DNA of 64,000 bases, from contig NZ_BAYE01000001.1 of assembly GCF_000685095.1 (NCBI RefSeq), positions 744,001 through 808,000 of the forward strand, written 5' to 3'. Origin of the DNA: Paraburkholderia caledonica NBRC 102488. GTDB lineage: Bacteria; Pseudomonadota; Gammaproteobacteria; Burkholderiales; Burkholderiaceae. A program made the translations under genes and the position numbers. Each line of letters starts with the position of its first letter. Positions within the stretch are counted from its first letter, which is position 1. Positions 1 to 10,124 of this stretch are shown here, piece after piece. The notes beneath the pieces were generated by a model. The model had not been told where the DNA came from and searched no databases. It saw only the letters and a program-made list of their open reading frames with translations.

Positions 1-440
1 TCCGCCCAGGGACGCGGATCGACGAATTCGTCCGGCGCCACGCCCGCGAACTGATCGGCGGTGATGTTGCGGATGCAATTGCCCGAGGTCTGAATGCCGT
101 GCATCTGCACCGACGCGAGCTTGCGCAAAATCTCCGGCGTTTCCTCGAGCTTGATCCAGTTGTACTGGATGTTCGAACGCGTGGAGAAGTGGCCGTAGCC
201 CCGGTCATGCTCGCGCGCGATCTGCGCGAGCATGCGAAGCTGGTCGCTGCGCAGATTGCCGTACGGAATCGCGATGCGGTGCATGTACGCGTGGCGCTGG
301 TAGTACAGGCCATTCTGCAGGCGCAGCGGACGGAACTCCTCTTCGCTCAATTCGCCCGACAAACGGCGGCGAACCTGATCGGCGTACTGCGCGACCCGTT
401 CATCGACGATGGTCTGGTCGTACTGATCGTATTGGTACAT
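1..440 (-). CDS. cysI: Sulfite reductase hemoprotein (beta) subunit, N-terminal part
   Basis: This is the 5' end of a minus-strand gene that runs off the left edge of the window. The ATG is at 440 and about 146 codons are visible. The translation begins MYQYDQYDQTIVDERVAQYA and continues with a typical nitrite/sulfite reductase ferredoxin-like half-domain (LRLQNGLYYQRHAYM, then GYGHFSTRTNIQYNW, then MHGIQTSGNCIRNITADQ). The family reduces sulfite to sulfide in cysteine biosynthesis, using siroheme and a 4Fe-4S cluster. The cluster-binding cysteines lie further downstream, outside the window. It is divergent from cysB, which fits a CysB-controlled sulfur assimilation operon. A nitrite reductase is the main alternative, but the cysB neighbour favours CysI. 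Confidence 0.9.
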   Translation of the reverse strand, partial: MYQYDQYDQTIVDERVAQYADQVRRRLSGELSEEEFRPLRLQNGLYYQRHAYMHRIAIPYGNLRSDQLRMLAQIAREHDRGYGHFSTRSNIQYNWIKLEETPEILRKLASVQMHGIQTSGNCIRNITADQFAGVAPDEFVDPRPWA

Positions 441-668
441 TCGGGGACCCCAATTTTTTTGCGTTACCGCGTGACACGAGGCGATCCGGTTTCGCCGCGC
501 TCTGAACATCCGTGTTTGTCAGCTGGATCGAGTCAGGGTTTAGACCTATCTCTCATTTGCTTATAACAAATACAGATATCCATATTGAAAAAGATGGACA
601 GATCGTAATAAACTCGCCTTATATTTCAAACGACTAAAAAATTCTTTTGATATGCGGAGAGGTTATAT
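441..668. promoter_or_regulatory. Divergent cysI/cysB intergenic region
   Basis: The 228-bp gap between the divergent starts of cysI and cysB becomes clearly AT-rich from about 540 to 660, in contrast to the GC-rich coding DNA around it. Such AT-rich blocks are typical of CysB-bound promoters, so promoters for both genes probably lie here. I could not place a convincing -35/-10 pair or a defined CysB site. A GGAGAGG ribosome binding site lies just before the cysB start. Confidence 0.5.
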
Positions 669-1610
669 ATGAACCTGCATCAGTTCCGCTTCGTCCGCGA
701 GGCTGTGCGGCAGAACTTCAACCTGACCGAAGCAGCCAAGGCGCTGTATACCAGCCAGCCAGGCGTTTCGAAGGCCATCATCGAGCTCGAGGACGAACTG
801 GGCGTCGAAATCTTCACCCGTCACGGCAAGCGCGTTCGCTCGCTCACCGAGCCGGGCCGGATCATTCTTCAGTCGGTTGAGCGGATCTTGCAGGAAGTGG
901 AGAGCCTGAAGCGCGTCGGCAAGGACTACGCGGCGCAGGACCAGGGCAACCTCGTGATCGCCGCCACGCATACCCAGGCGCGCTACTCGCTGCCCGCCGC
1001 CATCGCCGAATTCAAGAAACGCTTTCCCAAGGTTCACCTTTCGATACTGCAAGGAAGCCCGACGCAGGTCGCCGAGATGGTGCTGCACGACCAGGCGGAC
1101 CTCGCCATTGCGACGGAAGCGATCGCTAACTATAAGGAACTGGTCTCGCTGCCGTGTTTTCAGTGGCACCACGTGGCGGTGATGCAACCGGACCATCCTC
1201 TGCTCGATCGCAAACTTTTGTCGCTGGACGATCTGACCCAGTATCCGCTGATTACCTACGACAACGCGTTCGCCGGGCGCACCAAGATCAACGAGGCGTT
1301 CCGGCTGCGCGGGCTGAATCCCGACATCGTGCTGGAGGCCATTGACGCCGACGTGATCAAAACCTACGTGGAACTCGGTCTCGGCGTCGGCATCATGGCG
1401 GACATTGCTTTTAACGCCGAGCGCGACCGCCATTTGCGGGCAATGCCGGTCGGCCACCTGTTCGGCAGCAATGTGACGCGAGTCGCGCTCAAACAGGGCG
1501 CGTATCTGCGCAGTTATGTGTACACGCTCGTTGAACTGCTGTCGCCGAGCATGAACCGCAAGCTGATCGAACAGGCGCTCAAGGGCGAACACGAAACCTA
1601 CGAACTTTGA
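669..1610 (+). CDS. cysB: LysR-type regulator CysB, sulfur assimilation
   Basis: This 313-residue LysR-type regulator has an N-terminal winged helix-turn-helix (MNLHQFRFVREAVRQNFNLT, then AAKALYTSQPGVSKAI) and a C-terminal periplasmic-binding-protein-like effector domain. The start MNLHQFRFV and the segment TAATHTQARYSLP-like (AATHTQARYSLP) are signatures of the CysB/Cbl subgroup. CysB activates sulfate and thiosulfate assimilation genes when N-acetylserine signals sulfur limitation. The gene diverges from cysI, one of its expected targets. The length is full for the family. Cbl/SsuR-type paralogues have the same architecture, so CysB is preferred because of the cysI neighbour. The ATG follows a GGAGAGG element at good spacing. 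Confidence 0.88.
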   Translation: MNLHQFRFVREAVRQNFNLTEAAKALYTSQPGVSKAIIELEDELGVEIFTRHGKRVRSLTEPGRIILQSVERILQEVESLKRVGKDYAAQDQGNLVIAATHTQARYSLPAAIAEFKKRFPKVHLSILQGSPTQVAEMVLHDQADLAIATEAIANYKELVSLPCFQWHHVAVMQPDHPLLDRKLLSLDDLTQYPLITYDNAFAGRTKINEAFRLRGLNPDIVLEAIDADVIKTYVELGLGVGIMADIAFNAERDRHLRAMPVGHLFGSNVTRVALKQGAYLRSYVYTLVELLSPSMNRKLIEQALKGEHETYEL

Positions 1611-1652
1611 AGTCACAACCGCTTCCTGCCATCCCGCTACGGAGACCCATCG

Positions 1653-2813
1653 ATGACGTCGCATAACAACAAACTTCGCGGCCTCGCCGCTCTCGGCGCT
1701 CTTTTGTTCGCCACCGCCGCACACGCCGACATCAAGGTCGGCATCGATCTGTCGAGCACCGGCCCCGCCGCGGTGATCGGCATTACGAGCAAGAACGCCA
1801 TGCTGATGTGGCCGGCCACCATCGCCGGCCAGAAAGCCGATTACATTTTCCTCGACGACGCCTCCGACCCCGGCGCCGCCGTGCGCAATATCCGTAAGCT
1901 GATCAACGAAGATCACGTCGACGTGATCGTCGGCCCGAACATCACGCCGGCGGCAATGGCCGCGCTCGATCCGGTTGCCGAAAGCCAGACGCCGATGATC
2001 ACCCTGATCGGCTCGGCGAGCGTCGTCGAGCCGCAGGAAGGCAAGAAGGTGTGGGCTTACAAGATGGCGCAGACCGACAGCGCGATGGCCGACGTGATGA
2101 CGCGCTACATGTCGAACCACAACGTAAAGACAGTCGGTTTCATTGGTTTCGCGGACGGCTACGGCGAGAGCTGGCTCAACGAGTTCAGCAAATTCGCGGC
2201 GCTGCGCCACATTCAACTGGTCGCGACCGAGCGCTATAACCGCACCGACGCTAGCGTGACCGGCCAGATTCTCAAGCTGATGGCCGCGAAACCCGACGCG
2301 ATCCTGATCGCAGGCGCAGGCACGCCGACCGTGTTGCCGCAGCGCACGCTGATCGAGCGCGGTTTCAAAGGGCCGATCTACCAGACGCATGGCATCGCGA
2401 CGCCGGAATTCATCAAGCTCGGCGGCAAGGACGTGGAAGGCACGCTGTTCCCGACGCAGCCGGTCGTGGTCGCGCGCACGTTGCCGGCCGATCATCCGGC
2501 GAAAAAGGCGGCGCTCGCGTTCGCGAACGAGTACGAGGCGAAGTACGGGCCGGGCAGCGTCACGCAATTCGCGGGCGATGCAGCGGGCGTTTATCCGCGT
2601 TTGCAGGACGCGGTGACGCGCGCGCTCAAGGCCGCGCAGCCGGGAACGGAGGCCTTCCGCGTCGCGTTGCGCAACGAACTGGAACACGCGCATGAACTGG
2701 TGGTGCCGAACGGCGTCGTCAATACGAGCGCGAAGGACCACGTGGGACTGGATCAGCGCGCGAGCGTGATGGGCATCATCAGGAACGGCAAGTTCGTTTA
2801 TCTGAGTCAGTAA
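1653..2813 (+). CDS. ABC transporter substrate-binding protein, branched-chain amino acid type
   Basis: This 386-residue exported protein has a clear signal peptide (cleavage expected near AAHA-DIKVG, around residue 25) followed by a type I periplasmic binding fold. Family hallmarks include IKVGIDLSSTGPAA at the start of the mature protein, then VDVIVGPNITPAAMAALDPV and the second-lobe segment VKTVGFIGFADGYGESW. These resemble the LivJ/Peripla_BP_6 family, which binds branched-chain amino acids, amides, aromatic acids and related compounds. It starts 42 bp after cysB on the same strand. No permease or ATPase gene is adjacent, so it must work with a transporter encoded elsewhere or act as a sensor. 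The substrate cannot be told from sequence; the cysB link only weakly suggests a sulfur compound. Confidence 0.82.
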   Translation: MTSHNNKLRGLAALGALLFATAAHADIKVGIDLSSTGPAAVIGITSKNAMLMWPATIAGQKADYIFLDDASDPGAAVRNIRKLINEDHVDVIVGPNITPAAMAALDPVAESQTPMITLIGSASVVEPQEGKKVWAYKMAQTDSAMADVMTRYMSNHNVKTVGFIGFADGYGESWLNEFSKFAALRHIQLVATERYNRTDASVTGQILKLMAAKPDAILIAGAGTPTVLPQRTLIERGFKGPIYQTHGIATPEFIKLGGKDVEGTLFPTQPVVVARTLPADHPAKKAALAFANEYEAKYGPGSVTQFAGDAAGVYPRLQDAVTRALKAAQPGTEAFRVALRNELEHAHELVVPNGVVNTSAKDHVGLDQRASVMGIIRNGKFVYLSQ

Positions 2814-3035
2814 GCCTTTCTGCGCGTGCGCAAGCTCGAGCGGCGCCGCGGGCTCGGCCTCGCGCCCCGCAACCTCCGTGTAGCATGCTGATGGCCAGCT
2901 TGCGGTGAGCGCGGGCTCAGGCTAACTTGCCGATTGCGCGATGAGCGCGCGGCGCGCCCGCCTCTCGGGCCGCCGCCTCTCAGGCCACCGCCGATCCGCG
3001 TGTATCGCCAATCCGTGAAGTCCGTCAGACCGCGC

Positions 3036-4241
3036 ATGCTAAAGACCAAAAAACGCATCATCATCGCCGCCGTGGTTGCCGTCGTGATTCTCGCCATCGC
3101 GATAGGTCAGGCAATCAGAAAACGCGAGACGCCCGCCGCCGCGGCGGACACGGCATCTTCCGTGATCGAATTTTCTCCCGACGATCTCACCACGGTCAGC
3201 CGCCGCTCGCTCGTCCAGACGCTGCCTCTCACCGGCTCGCTGCGCGCCGTCACGCAAGCCGCCGTCAAATCGAAAGTCGCCGGTTCGGTACTCGAAGTCG
3301 CCGTGCGCGAAGGCGACGCTGTGCAGAGCGGCCAGATTCTCGCGAAGATCGATGCGCGCGACTACGTGGCGCGCGCCGAGCAAAGCCGCGGTCAGATGGC
3401 CGCGATGGTGGGGCAACTGGACATTGCTAGGCAAACGCTCGAAAACAATCGCGTGCTGGTGGAGAAAGGCTTCATCTCGAAGAACGCGTTCGACACTGCG
3501 CAAAGCCAGTACGAGATCGCGCGCGCGAATCTCGATGCGGCGCGCGCGGCGCTCGCGTCGTCGAATCTGTCGCTCGCCGACACCGTGGTGCGCTCGCCGC
3601 TCAACGGGCAGATTGCGTCGCGTTCGGTTGAGCCAGGCGAAAAGGTCGCCGTGGATACCAAGCTCTTCGATGTGGTGGATCTGCGCACACTCGAACTCGA
3701 AGCGCCGGTGCCGGTCGGCGAGATTGGCCGCGTACGGATCGGGCAGCCAGTGCAGATCATGTTCGACGGCATCGACGGGCCGGTACAAGGCGCCATCACT
3801 CGCATCAATCCCGCCGCGCAGCCCGGTTCGCGCTCGATCATGGTGTATGTCAGGGTGGCGAATCCTTCGGGCACATTGCGTGTGGGTATGTTCGGCACCG
3901 GCACTATCTCGGTCGGCAGCAGGGAAAACGTGCTGGCAGTGCCCGCCACCGCCGTGCGTACCGACGCCGCGCGCCATAGTGTCTATGCGCTCGTCGGCGG
4001 CAAGCTCGTGGAACAACAGGTGCAGACCGGAATCACCGGCGACGCCGACGGCGGCACGTGGACCGAGATCGTCAGCGGCCCGTTGGCCCCCGGCCAGCAG
4101 ATCGTGAAGAACAATCTCGGCTCGTTGCGCATCGGCAGCACCGTGCATATGGTGCCCGCGGCGGGAGCCACGGCGCCTGCATCCAGGCCAGTTCCAGTCC
4201 CAGCGCCGGCCACCGGCGCGTCCGGCTCCGGCCAGCGCTGA
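3036..4241 (+). CDS. RND efflux periplasmic adaptor (membrane fusion protein)
   Basis: This 401-residue adaptor is predicted to link an inner-membrane RND pump to an outer-membrane channel. The start chosen is the ATG at 3036 (MLKTKKRIIIAAVVAVV), which puts a membrane anchor at residues about 7–24. An upstream in-frame start at 2934 would add a proline/arginine-rich stretch that does not look like a real N-terminus. The body has the usual order of barrel-sandwich (VAGSVLEVAVREGDAVQSGQ), alpha-helical coiled-coil hairpin, second lipoyl half (VRSPLNGQIASRSVEPGEKV) and beta-barrel domains. It ends in a Pro/Ala-rich tail. The pump gene begins 16 bp downstream, so the two are co-transcribed. No outer-membrane component lies in this operon. 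Confidence 0.87.
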   Translation: MLKTKKRIIIAAVVAVVILAIAIGQAIRKRETPAAAADTASSVIEFSPDDLTTVSRRSLVQTLPLTGSLRAVTQAAVKSKVAGSVLEVAVREGDAVQSGQILAKIDARDYVARAEQSRGQMAAMVGQLDIARQTLENNRVLVEKGFISKNAFDTAQSQYEIARANLDAARAALASSNLSLADTVVRSPLNGQIASRSVEPGEKVAVDTKLFDVVDLRTLELEAPVPVGEIGRVRIGQPVQIMFDGIDGPVQGAITRINPAAQPGSRSIMVYVRVANPSGTLRVGMFGTGTISVGSRENVLAVPATAVRTDAARHSVYALVGGKLVEQQVQTGITGDADGGTWTEIVSGPLAPGQQIVKNNLGSLRIGSTVHMVPAAGATAPASRPVPVPAPATGASGSGQR

Positions 4242-4256
4242 GCGGAGCCCTCGCCC

Positions 4257-7200
4257 ATGTGGTTCACCCGCATCAGTATCGGCAACCCGGTGCTCGCCAC
4301 GATGATGATGATGGCCTTCCTCGTGATAGGTCTCTTCTCGTATCAGCGGCTCAAGGTCGATCAGTTCCCCGACATCACGTTCCCGATCGTCGTCGTGCAG
4401 ACGGCGTATCCGGGCGCATCGCCCGAATCGGTCGAGTCGGACGTTACGCGCAAGATCGAGGAAGCCGTCAACACGATCAGCGGCATCGATCAGATCACGT
4501 CGCGTTCGTACGACGCGCAATCGGTCGTGATCGTGCAGTTCGATCTCGCGGTGGACGCGGTGCAGGCCGCGCAGGACGTGCGCGACAAGATTGCACTAAT
4601 CCGCCCCGACCTGCGCGACGGCGTCAAGGAGCCGCGCGTATTGCGCTACGACCCGGCTGATATGCCGATCGTGACGGTTGCGGTCTCGAATGCGCCGGGC
4701 GCGTCGCTGTCCACGCGCGATCTCACCACCGTCGCCGATCAGATCGTGCGCAAGCGGCTGGAGACCGTGCGCGGTGTCGGCTCGGTGTCGCTTGTCGGCG
4801 GCGTGAAGCGGCAAGTGCAAATCGACGTGAACCCGCAGAAACTGCAGGCGCTTTCGGTCGGCGTGGATCAGGTGATCCGCGCGGTGCAGAACGAGAACCA
4901 GGAGATTCCAGCCGGGCCGCTCACGTCGAACAGCGTCGAGCAGACGGTGCAGGTAAAGGGCCGCTTCGAAACGCCGGCCGACTTCAAGCGGATCATCGTC
5001 GCCCGGCGCGGCGCGCAGTCGGCGATCCCTACGGCTTCGTCCACCTCGCAGCCGGTGACGCTAGATCAGGTTGCCGACGTGATCGACGGTCAGCAGGAAG
5101 CGGACAGCATGGCGCTGCTCAACGGCCGGCGCGCGTTGTTTCTGTCGATCATCAAGGCGCAAGGCGAGAACACGGTCGACGTCGCACATGGCGTGCGCGC
5201 GGAAGTCGCGCGCTTGCAGCCGCAGTTGCCGCCAGGCGTGAAGCTCGACATCACCGACGACTCGTCGATCAACATCGAAGAGAGCGTAAATGAAGTGAAG
5301 CGCACGTTGTTCGAGGGCGCTTTGCTGACGGTGTTCATCGTGTTCCTGTTTCTGGGCTCGTGGCGCAGCACGGTTATCACAGGCCTTACGCTGCCGATCG
5401 CGCTCATCGGCACGTTCGCGGTGATGTACGCGTGCGGCTTCACGATCAATGTCATTACGCTGATGGCGCTGTCGCTATGCGTGGGCCTTCTGATCGACGA
5501 CGCAATCGTGGTGCGCGAAAACATCGTGCGGCACGTTCAACTCGGCGCCGACCATCGCACGGCAGCGCTCGACGGCACGAAAGAAATTGCACTGGCGGTG
5601 CTCGCGACGACCTTCTCGATTGTCGCGGTGTTTTTGCCGGTCGGCTTCATGGGCGGCATCATCGGCCGCTTCTTCCATCAGTTCGGCATCACGGTTGCCG
5701 CCGCCGTGCTGATTTCGATGTTCGTCTCGTTCACGCTCGATCCGATGCTCTCGTCGATCTGGCCGGACCCCGATCTTCACGACGCGGACACAGGCCGCAA
5801 AGGCTATCGTTACGGCCGTTTCGTCGAACGCTCGCTACACCTGTTCGACAAGCAGATTGCGCAGCTGAGCGCGCTCTATCAACGCCTGCTCGGCTGGTCG
5901 CTCGAACATCGGGCGATCACGCTCGTAGTGGCCGCGGCGACTTTTTTCGGCAGCCTGCTTCTCGTGCCTTTTGTCGGCACCGAGTTCGTGCCGAACGCGG
6001 ATTTCTCGATCACGAAGATCGGCTTGAACACGCCGGTGGGCACGTCGCTCGAAGCCACGTCGAAGAAGGTCCAGCAGGTCGAGGCGATTCTCGCCACTTA
6101 CCCGGAAGTGCGCTACACCTATGCAACGGTCAACTCGGGCAACACGCAAGGCAAGAACAACGCGCTCATTACCGTGCGGCTGAAAGACCGGCGCGACCGC
6201 ACACGCGGCGTGGCCGAACTGAATCAGATGTTCCGCGCGCGGCTCGCATCGGTGGCGGGCGTGACCGTGACCGAAATCGGCATGCCGGACGGCGCGGGAA
6301 GTACGAAGGCGATCCAGCTCAGCTTGCAGGGCGACAACATGGACGAACTGCGCCGGCTCTCCGAGGAGGCGCAGGCTCGCATGCGCAAGATCCCCGGCCT
6401 CGTGGATCTCGATTCAAGCCTGAAGGCCGACAAGCCAATCGTCGCGATCAATGTGAGGCGCGAACTCGCATCCGACCTGGGCGTGGGCGTGGCGGACATC
6501 GGCACTGCATTGCGGCCACTGCTTTCGGGCGACGCGATCAGCACATGGCGGGCGCCCGACGATCAGGACTACGACGTCAGCGTGCGCTTGCCGCGCGAGC
6601 AACGCGAAAACATCGACGATCTCTCACGGTTGATGATCGCCACCAATCGCACCGACTCGAACGGTGCGCCGGTGCTCGTGCCCCTGCGGCAGATCGCGGA
6701 CATCGTGAAAACGACCGGCCCGGACGTGCTGAATCGCCGCGACCTGCAGCGCGAGGTCATGCTGACCACGAACGTGAACGGCCGTTCATCCGGCGAAGTC
6801 GCGTCGGACATTGCGAAGACGCTCGACGCGATGCATCTGCCCGCCGGTTACCGCTACCGCTTCGAAGGTTCGACCAAGAACATGAACGAGTCGCTGGTGT
6901 TTGCAGTCGAAGCGCTCGCGCTCGCAGTGATTTTTATCTACATGATTCTCGCCTCGCAGTTCGCGAGCTTCGCGCAGCCACTCGCGATCATGGCGTCGCT
7001 ACCGCTTACGCTGATCGGTGTGCTGGTCGCACTGCTGCTGTTCGGCAGCACGCTCAACATGTTTTCGATCATCGGCTTCGTGATGCTGATGGGGCTCGTC
7101 ACCAAGAACGCGATCCTGCTTGTCGACTTCGCCAACCAGGCGCGGCGCGGCACGCTGCTCGACGCCTCGGGCAAAGGCCGCGTGATGGAGCGGCGCGAGG

Positions 7201-7451
7201 CTTTGCTCGAAGCGGCACGGGTGCGCCTGCGACCAATTCTAATGACCACGCTCGCGATGATCTTCGGCATGCTGCCGCTCGCCGCCGCGCTCGGCGAAGG
7301 CGGCGAGCAACGCGGGCCGCTCGGGCAGACAGTGATCGGCGGGGTGATTACGTCGTCGATATTGACGCTCGTCGTCGTGCCTGTCGTGTACACAGTGCTG
7401 GAAGATTGGGCGGACTGGTTGCGCCGGAAGTTGCGGCGCCGCGCGGGCTGA
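4257..7451 (+). CDS. RND efflux transporter permease, AcrB/MexB (HAE1) family
   Basis: This 1064-residue inner-membrane pump has the full length of the hydrophobe/amphiphile RND family: two repeats of six transmembrane segments with two large periplasmic loops. The first repeat starts [19 protein letters not shown]. The TM4 proton-relay aspartates are present as Asp414–Asp415 in [13 protein letters not shown], and the partner lysine is Lys950 in [15 protein letters not shown], so the pump should be proton-driven and active. It follows the adaptor gene after 16 bp. Substrates such as drugs, solvents or metabolites cannot be assigned from sequence. It must borrow an outer-membrane channel; the TolC-like gene at 16153 is one candidate in this window, although unlinked. 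Confidence 0.9.
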   Translation: MWFTRISIGNPVLATMMMMAFLVIGLFSYQRLKVDQFPDITFPIVVVQTAYPGASPESVESDVTRKIEEAVNTISGIDQITSRSYDAQSVVIVQFDLAVDAVQAAQDVRDKIALIRPDLRDGVKEPRVLRYDPADMPIVTVAVSNAPGASLSTRDLTTVADQIVRKRLETVRGVGSVSLVGGVKRQVQIDVNPQKLQALSVGVDQVIRAVQNENQEIPAGPLTSNSVEQTVQVKGRFETPADFKRIIVARRGAQSAIPTASSTSQPVTLDQVADVIDGQQEADSMALLNGRRALFLSIIKAQGENTVDVAHGVRAEVARLQPQLPPGVKLDITDDSSINIEESVNEVKRTLFEGALLTVFIVFLFLGSWRSTVITGLTLPIALIGTFAVMYACGFTINVITLMALSLCVGLLIDDAIVVRENIVRHVQLGADHRTAALDGTKEIALAVLATTFSIVAVFLPVGFMGGIIGRFFHQFGITVAAAVLISMFVSFTLDPMLSSIWPDPDLHDADTGRKGYRYGRFVERSLHLFDKQIAQLSALYQRLLGWSLEHRAITLVVAAATFFGSLLLVPFVGTEFVPNADFSITKIGLNTPVGTSLEATSKKVQQVEAILATYPEVRYTYATVNSGNTQGKNNALITVRLKDRRDRTRGVAELNQMFRARLASVAGVTVTEIGMPDGAGSTKAIQLSLQGDNMDELRRLSEEAQARMRKIPGLVDLDSSLKADKPIVAINVRRELASDLGVGVADIGTALRPLLSGDAISTWRAPDDQDYDVSVRLPREQRENIDDLSRLMIATNRTDSNGAPVLVPLRQIADIVKTTGPDVLNRRDLQREVMLTTNVNGRSSGEVASDIAKTLDAMHLPAGYRYRFEGSTKNMNESLVFAVEALALAVIFIYMILASQFASFAQPLAIMASLPLTLIGVLVALLLFGSTLNMFSIIGFVMLMGLVTKNAILLVDFANQARRGTLLDASGKGRVMERREALLEAARVRLRPILMTTLAMIFGMLPLAAALGEGGEQRGPLGQTVIGGVITSSILTLVVVPVVYTVLEDWADWLRRKLRRRAG

Positions 7452-7513
7452 GCCGCGGGGCGTCGGCGAAATTGTTAAAGTAATAGTCTTTCCCTGATCA
7501 GCGGTCCCATACC

Positions 7514-7774
7514 ATGCGCACCACGCGAGCCATCCACGCTGTCGAGCGCTTGAAAACGCGCAGCGGCAATCCGCAGTTCGCCGCGATCAGCCTTTCCGGC
7601 GGCCTCTTCTATCTCGTCGACAAATCGGGCGGCACCGACAAGAAAGTCTCCGATCCGCTCGCGCTCGACGACTTCGTCAAGTTTGTCGATGCATACGGTC
7701 CGCAAAAACCGCGCAAGGCGAGCAAGCTCGACATTGCGTTCGAAGCCCAGATCAAGAAGAGCAAAGGCGGATGA
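7514..7774 (+). CDS. Small conserved protein of unknown function
   Basis: This 86-residue reading frame starts at ATG 7514 (MRTTRAIHAVERLKTRSGNP). It has no signal peptide or membrane segment and is rich in lysine and arginine, especially at its C-terminus, which ends IKKSKGG. Codon use is GC-rich at third positions like its neighbours, and the frame fills the gap between the RND pump and the convergent oxidoreductase gene, which supports it being real. I do not recognise a family and assign no function. It lies 62 bp after the RND pump on the same strand. Confidence 0.55.
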   Translation: MRTTRAIHAVERLKTRSGNPQFAAISLSGGLFYLVDKSGGTDKKVSDPLALDDFVKFVDAYGPQKPRKASKLDIAFEAQIKKSKGG

Positions 7775-7804
7775 AGCGTGGAGCCATGCAGCGACCGCGT
7801 GGCT

Positions 7805-8956
7805 TTACGACTTCTCGATCTCGCGCCATTGTCCGTCTGCAGCGCTGCTCGCGAGCACTGCATCGATAAAGCGCAGACCCGCCACGCCGTCCTCCACCGT
7901 CGTGAGCAGCAGGCTTTCGGCCGGCAACGCGCGGCCCTCGTCCAACGCTTGGATCTGCAACGCGGCGTCCTTATACAACTGCGCGAATGCTTCGAGATAA
8001 CCTTCAGGATGACCCGGCGGCACGCGCGTTGCGTGGATCGCACTCCCGCCGCTTACGCGTCCACGCGTCAGGCGTTCCGCTGCCCCGCCGAGCGGTGTCA
8101 ACCACAATTCGTTGGGATGCTCCTGGTCGAACGAAATGCCCGCTTTGGTCCCATAAACGCGCAGACGCAAAGCGTTTTCCGCGCCGCTCGCGACCTGGCT
8201 TGCCCATAGCATGCCGCGCGCGCCGTTCGCATAACGCAGCATCGCCTGCACATGATCGTCGATGCGGCGCCCCGGCACGAACGTGTGCAACTCGGCGGAA
8301 AGCGCGGCGGGCGTCATACCCGTAACGAAAGCGGCAAGGTGATACGCATGCGTGCCGATATCGCCGAGACAGCCCGCCGGGCCCGCTAACGCCGGATCCG
8401 TGCGCCAGCCGGCCTGCTTGTTCAACCCGCCCGTTTCGATCGGTTCGGCCAGCCAGTCTTGCGCGTATTCGACCTGTACGACGCGTATCTGCCCCAGTTC
8501 GCCTGCTTCGACCAACTCGCGCGCATGACGCACCAGCGGATAGCCGGAATAAGTATGCGTCAGCGCGAAAAGCTTGTTCTTCTGATGCGCGAGTTTGGCG
8601 AGCGCTTCGCCTTCGGCAAGTGAAATAGCAAGCGGCTTATCGCACACCACATGAATGCCGGCTTGGAGAAACGCGGTGGCAACCGGCGCATGCAGATGGT
8701 TCGGCGTCACTATCGCGACGGCGTCGATACCGTCGTCGAGCGCTGCTTCCGCTCGCGCCATTTCCTCCCAGTCAGCGTAGCTACGCGCAATGCCCGCCTC
8801 GGCGGCGCTCGCTCGCGCACGCTCGGGATCGGACGACAACGCGCCGGCAACGAGTTCGAAACGATCGTCGAGGCGCGCCGCGATCCGATGCACCGCGCCG
8901 ATGAACGCGCCCTGTCCACCGCCGACCATACCCAATCTGAGTCTTCTGGATGGCAT
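7805..8956 (-). CDS. Gfo/Idh/MocA family oxidoreductase
   Basis: This 383-residue NAD(P)-dependent dehydrogenase has an N-terminal Rossmann fold ([18 protein letters not shown]) and the family motif [16 protein letters not shown], whose Lys helps bind cofactor and substrate, followed by the beta-sheet substrate domain. The family oxidises or isomerises sugars and inositols such as myo-inositol, glucose and scyllo-inositol. [14 protein letters not shown] segment gives the usual catalytic Asp/His pair. The ATG at 8956 follows an AAGGAG ribosome binding site. It is the last gene of the minus-strand sugar operon, after the isomerase/epimerase gene. The exact sugar is not evident. Confidence 0.87.
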   Translation of the reverse strand: MPSRRLRLGMVGGGQGAFIGAVHRIAARLDDRFELVAGALSSDPERARASAAEAGIARSYADWEEMARAEAALDDGIDAVAIVTPNHLHAPVATAFLQAGIHVVCDKPLAISLAEGEALAKLAHQKNKLFALTHTYSGYPLVRHARELVEAGELGQIRVVQVEYAQDWLAEPIETGGLNKQAGWRTDPALAGPAGCLGDIGTHAYHLAAFVTGMTPAALSAELHTFVPGRRIDDHVQAMLRYANGARGMLWASQVASGAENALRLRVYGTKAGISFDQEHPNELWLTPLGGAAERLTRGRVSGGSAIHATRVPPGHPEGYLEAFAQLYKDAALQIQALDEGRALPAESLLLTTVEDGVAGLRFIDAVLASSAADGQWREIEKS

Positions 8957-9006
8957 CTTGTCCGCTCCTTTTGCTTACCGCTGGCTCACTGTTGCAATCA
9001 GCGCCC

Positions 9007-10056
9007 TCAGATGCCGAGCACGCGCTTTAACTGCGCTGCATCGACGCCGCTGCCCGCGAAATCGTCGAATGCATGCTCGGCCACGCGAATGATGTGCTCG
9101 CGGATAAACTCCGCGCCTTCGCGCGCGCCGTCATGTGGATGCTTAAGCGCGCATTCCCATTCGAGCACCGCCCAGCCGGGGAAATCGTATTGCGCCATTT
9201 TGGAAAAGATCGCGCGAAAATCGATCTGGCCGTCGCCGAGCGAGCGGAAGCGCCCCGCGCGCTCCACCCAGCCGCTATAACCGCCGTACACGCCTTGCCT
9301 GCCATTCGGCCGGAACTCCGCGTCCTTCACATGAAACGCCTTGATGCGCTCGTGATAGATGTCGATGAACGCGAGGTAGTCGAGTTGCTGCAGAACGAAA
9401 TGGCTCGGGTCGTAGAGGATATTCGCGCGCGGATGCCGGTTCACTCCATTCAGGAAGCGCTCGAAGGTCACGCCGTCGTGCAGGTCCTCGCCGGGATGCA
9501 GTTCGTAGCACACGTCCACACCCGCTGCTTCGAAGGCATCCAGAATCGGCGTCCAGCGGCGCGCGAGTTCGTCGAACGCGGCCTCGATCAAACCGGTTGG
9601 ACGCTGCGGCCACGGGTACACATACGGCCACGCCAGCGCGCCGGAGAACGACACGTGCGTGGTCAGCCCCAGGCGCTGCGACGCCTTCGCCGCCAGCTTC
9701 AATTGCTCGATGGCCCATTGCGTGCGAGCTGCCGGGTCGCCACGCACATGCGGCGCGGCGAAGCCGTCGAACAATGCATCGTAAGCGGGGTGCACGGCCA
9801 CGAGCTGCCCTTGCAGATGCGTCGACAACTCGGTAATCGTGACGCCCGCGTTATCCACCGTCTCGCGCAGTTCGTCGCAGTACGCCTGACTCGACGCCGC
9901 CTGTTCGAGATCGATCAGGCGCGCATCGCACGGCACCTGAATGCCCTTGAAACCGAGCCCCGCAGCCCAGCTAGCCAGATGCGCGAGGTTGTCGAACGGC
10001 ACTTCGTCGCCCATGAACTGAGCGAGAAAAATCGCCGGACCTTTGATGGTTCTCAT
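9007..10056 (-). CDS. Sugar phosphate isomerase/epimerase family protein (xylose isomerase-like TIM barrel)
   Basis: This 349-residue protein of the AP-endonuclease-2/xylose-isomerase-like TIM-barrel superfamily has conserved metal-ligand style segments, including YELHPGEDLHDG, NILYDPSHFVLQQ, FHVKDAEF and GWAVLEWECALKHP. Relatives isomerise or epimerise sugars or keto-inositols (IolE/IolH-like, EboC-like). It sits between the periplasmic binding protein and the Gfo/Idh/MocA oxidoreductase. That pair is common in inositol- or rare-sugar degradation, where the dehydrogenase makes a keto-sugar and this enzyme handles it. The ATG at 10056 follows an AAAGGAA element. No specific substrate can be assigned. 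Confidence 0.82.
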   Translation of the reverse strand: MRTIKGPAIFLAQFMGDEVPFDNLAHLASWAAGLGFKGIQVPCDARLIDLEQAASSQAYCDELRETVDNAGVTITELSTHLQGQLVAVHPAYDALFDGFAAPHVRGDPAARTQWAIEQLKLAAKASQRLGLTTHVSFSGALAWPYVYPWPQRPTGLIEAAFDELARRWTPILDAFEAAGVDVCYELHPGEDLHDGVTFERFLNGVNRHPRANILYDPSHFVLQQLDYLAFIDIYHERIKAFHVKDAEFRPNGRQGVYGGYSGWVERAGRFRSLGDGQIDFRAIFSKMAQYDFPGWAVLEWECALKHPHDGAREGAEFIREHIIRVAEHAFDDFAGSGVDAAQLKRVLGI

Positions 10057-10124
10057 CGTATGGTTCCTTTAGCGGGGTGCGCTGTCTGCCTACGCGCCCC
10101 GCTGCCAATAGACGGTGCAAAGGC

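Noticed and set aside
663..2741. A 692-codon minus-strand frame across cysB and the binding protein
   Set aside because: It is antisense to two well-supported genes and is rich in Arg/His, typical of GC-rich shadow frames.
5360..7483. A 707-codon plus-strand frame within the RND pump
   Set aside because: It overlaps the pump gene in another phase and shows no membrane segments or family motifs.
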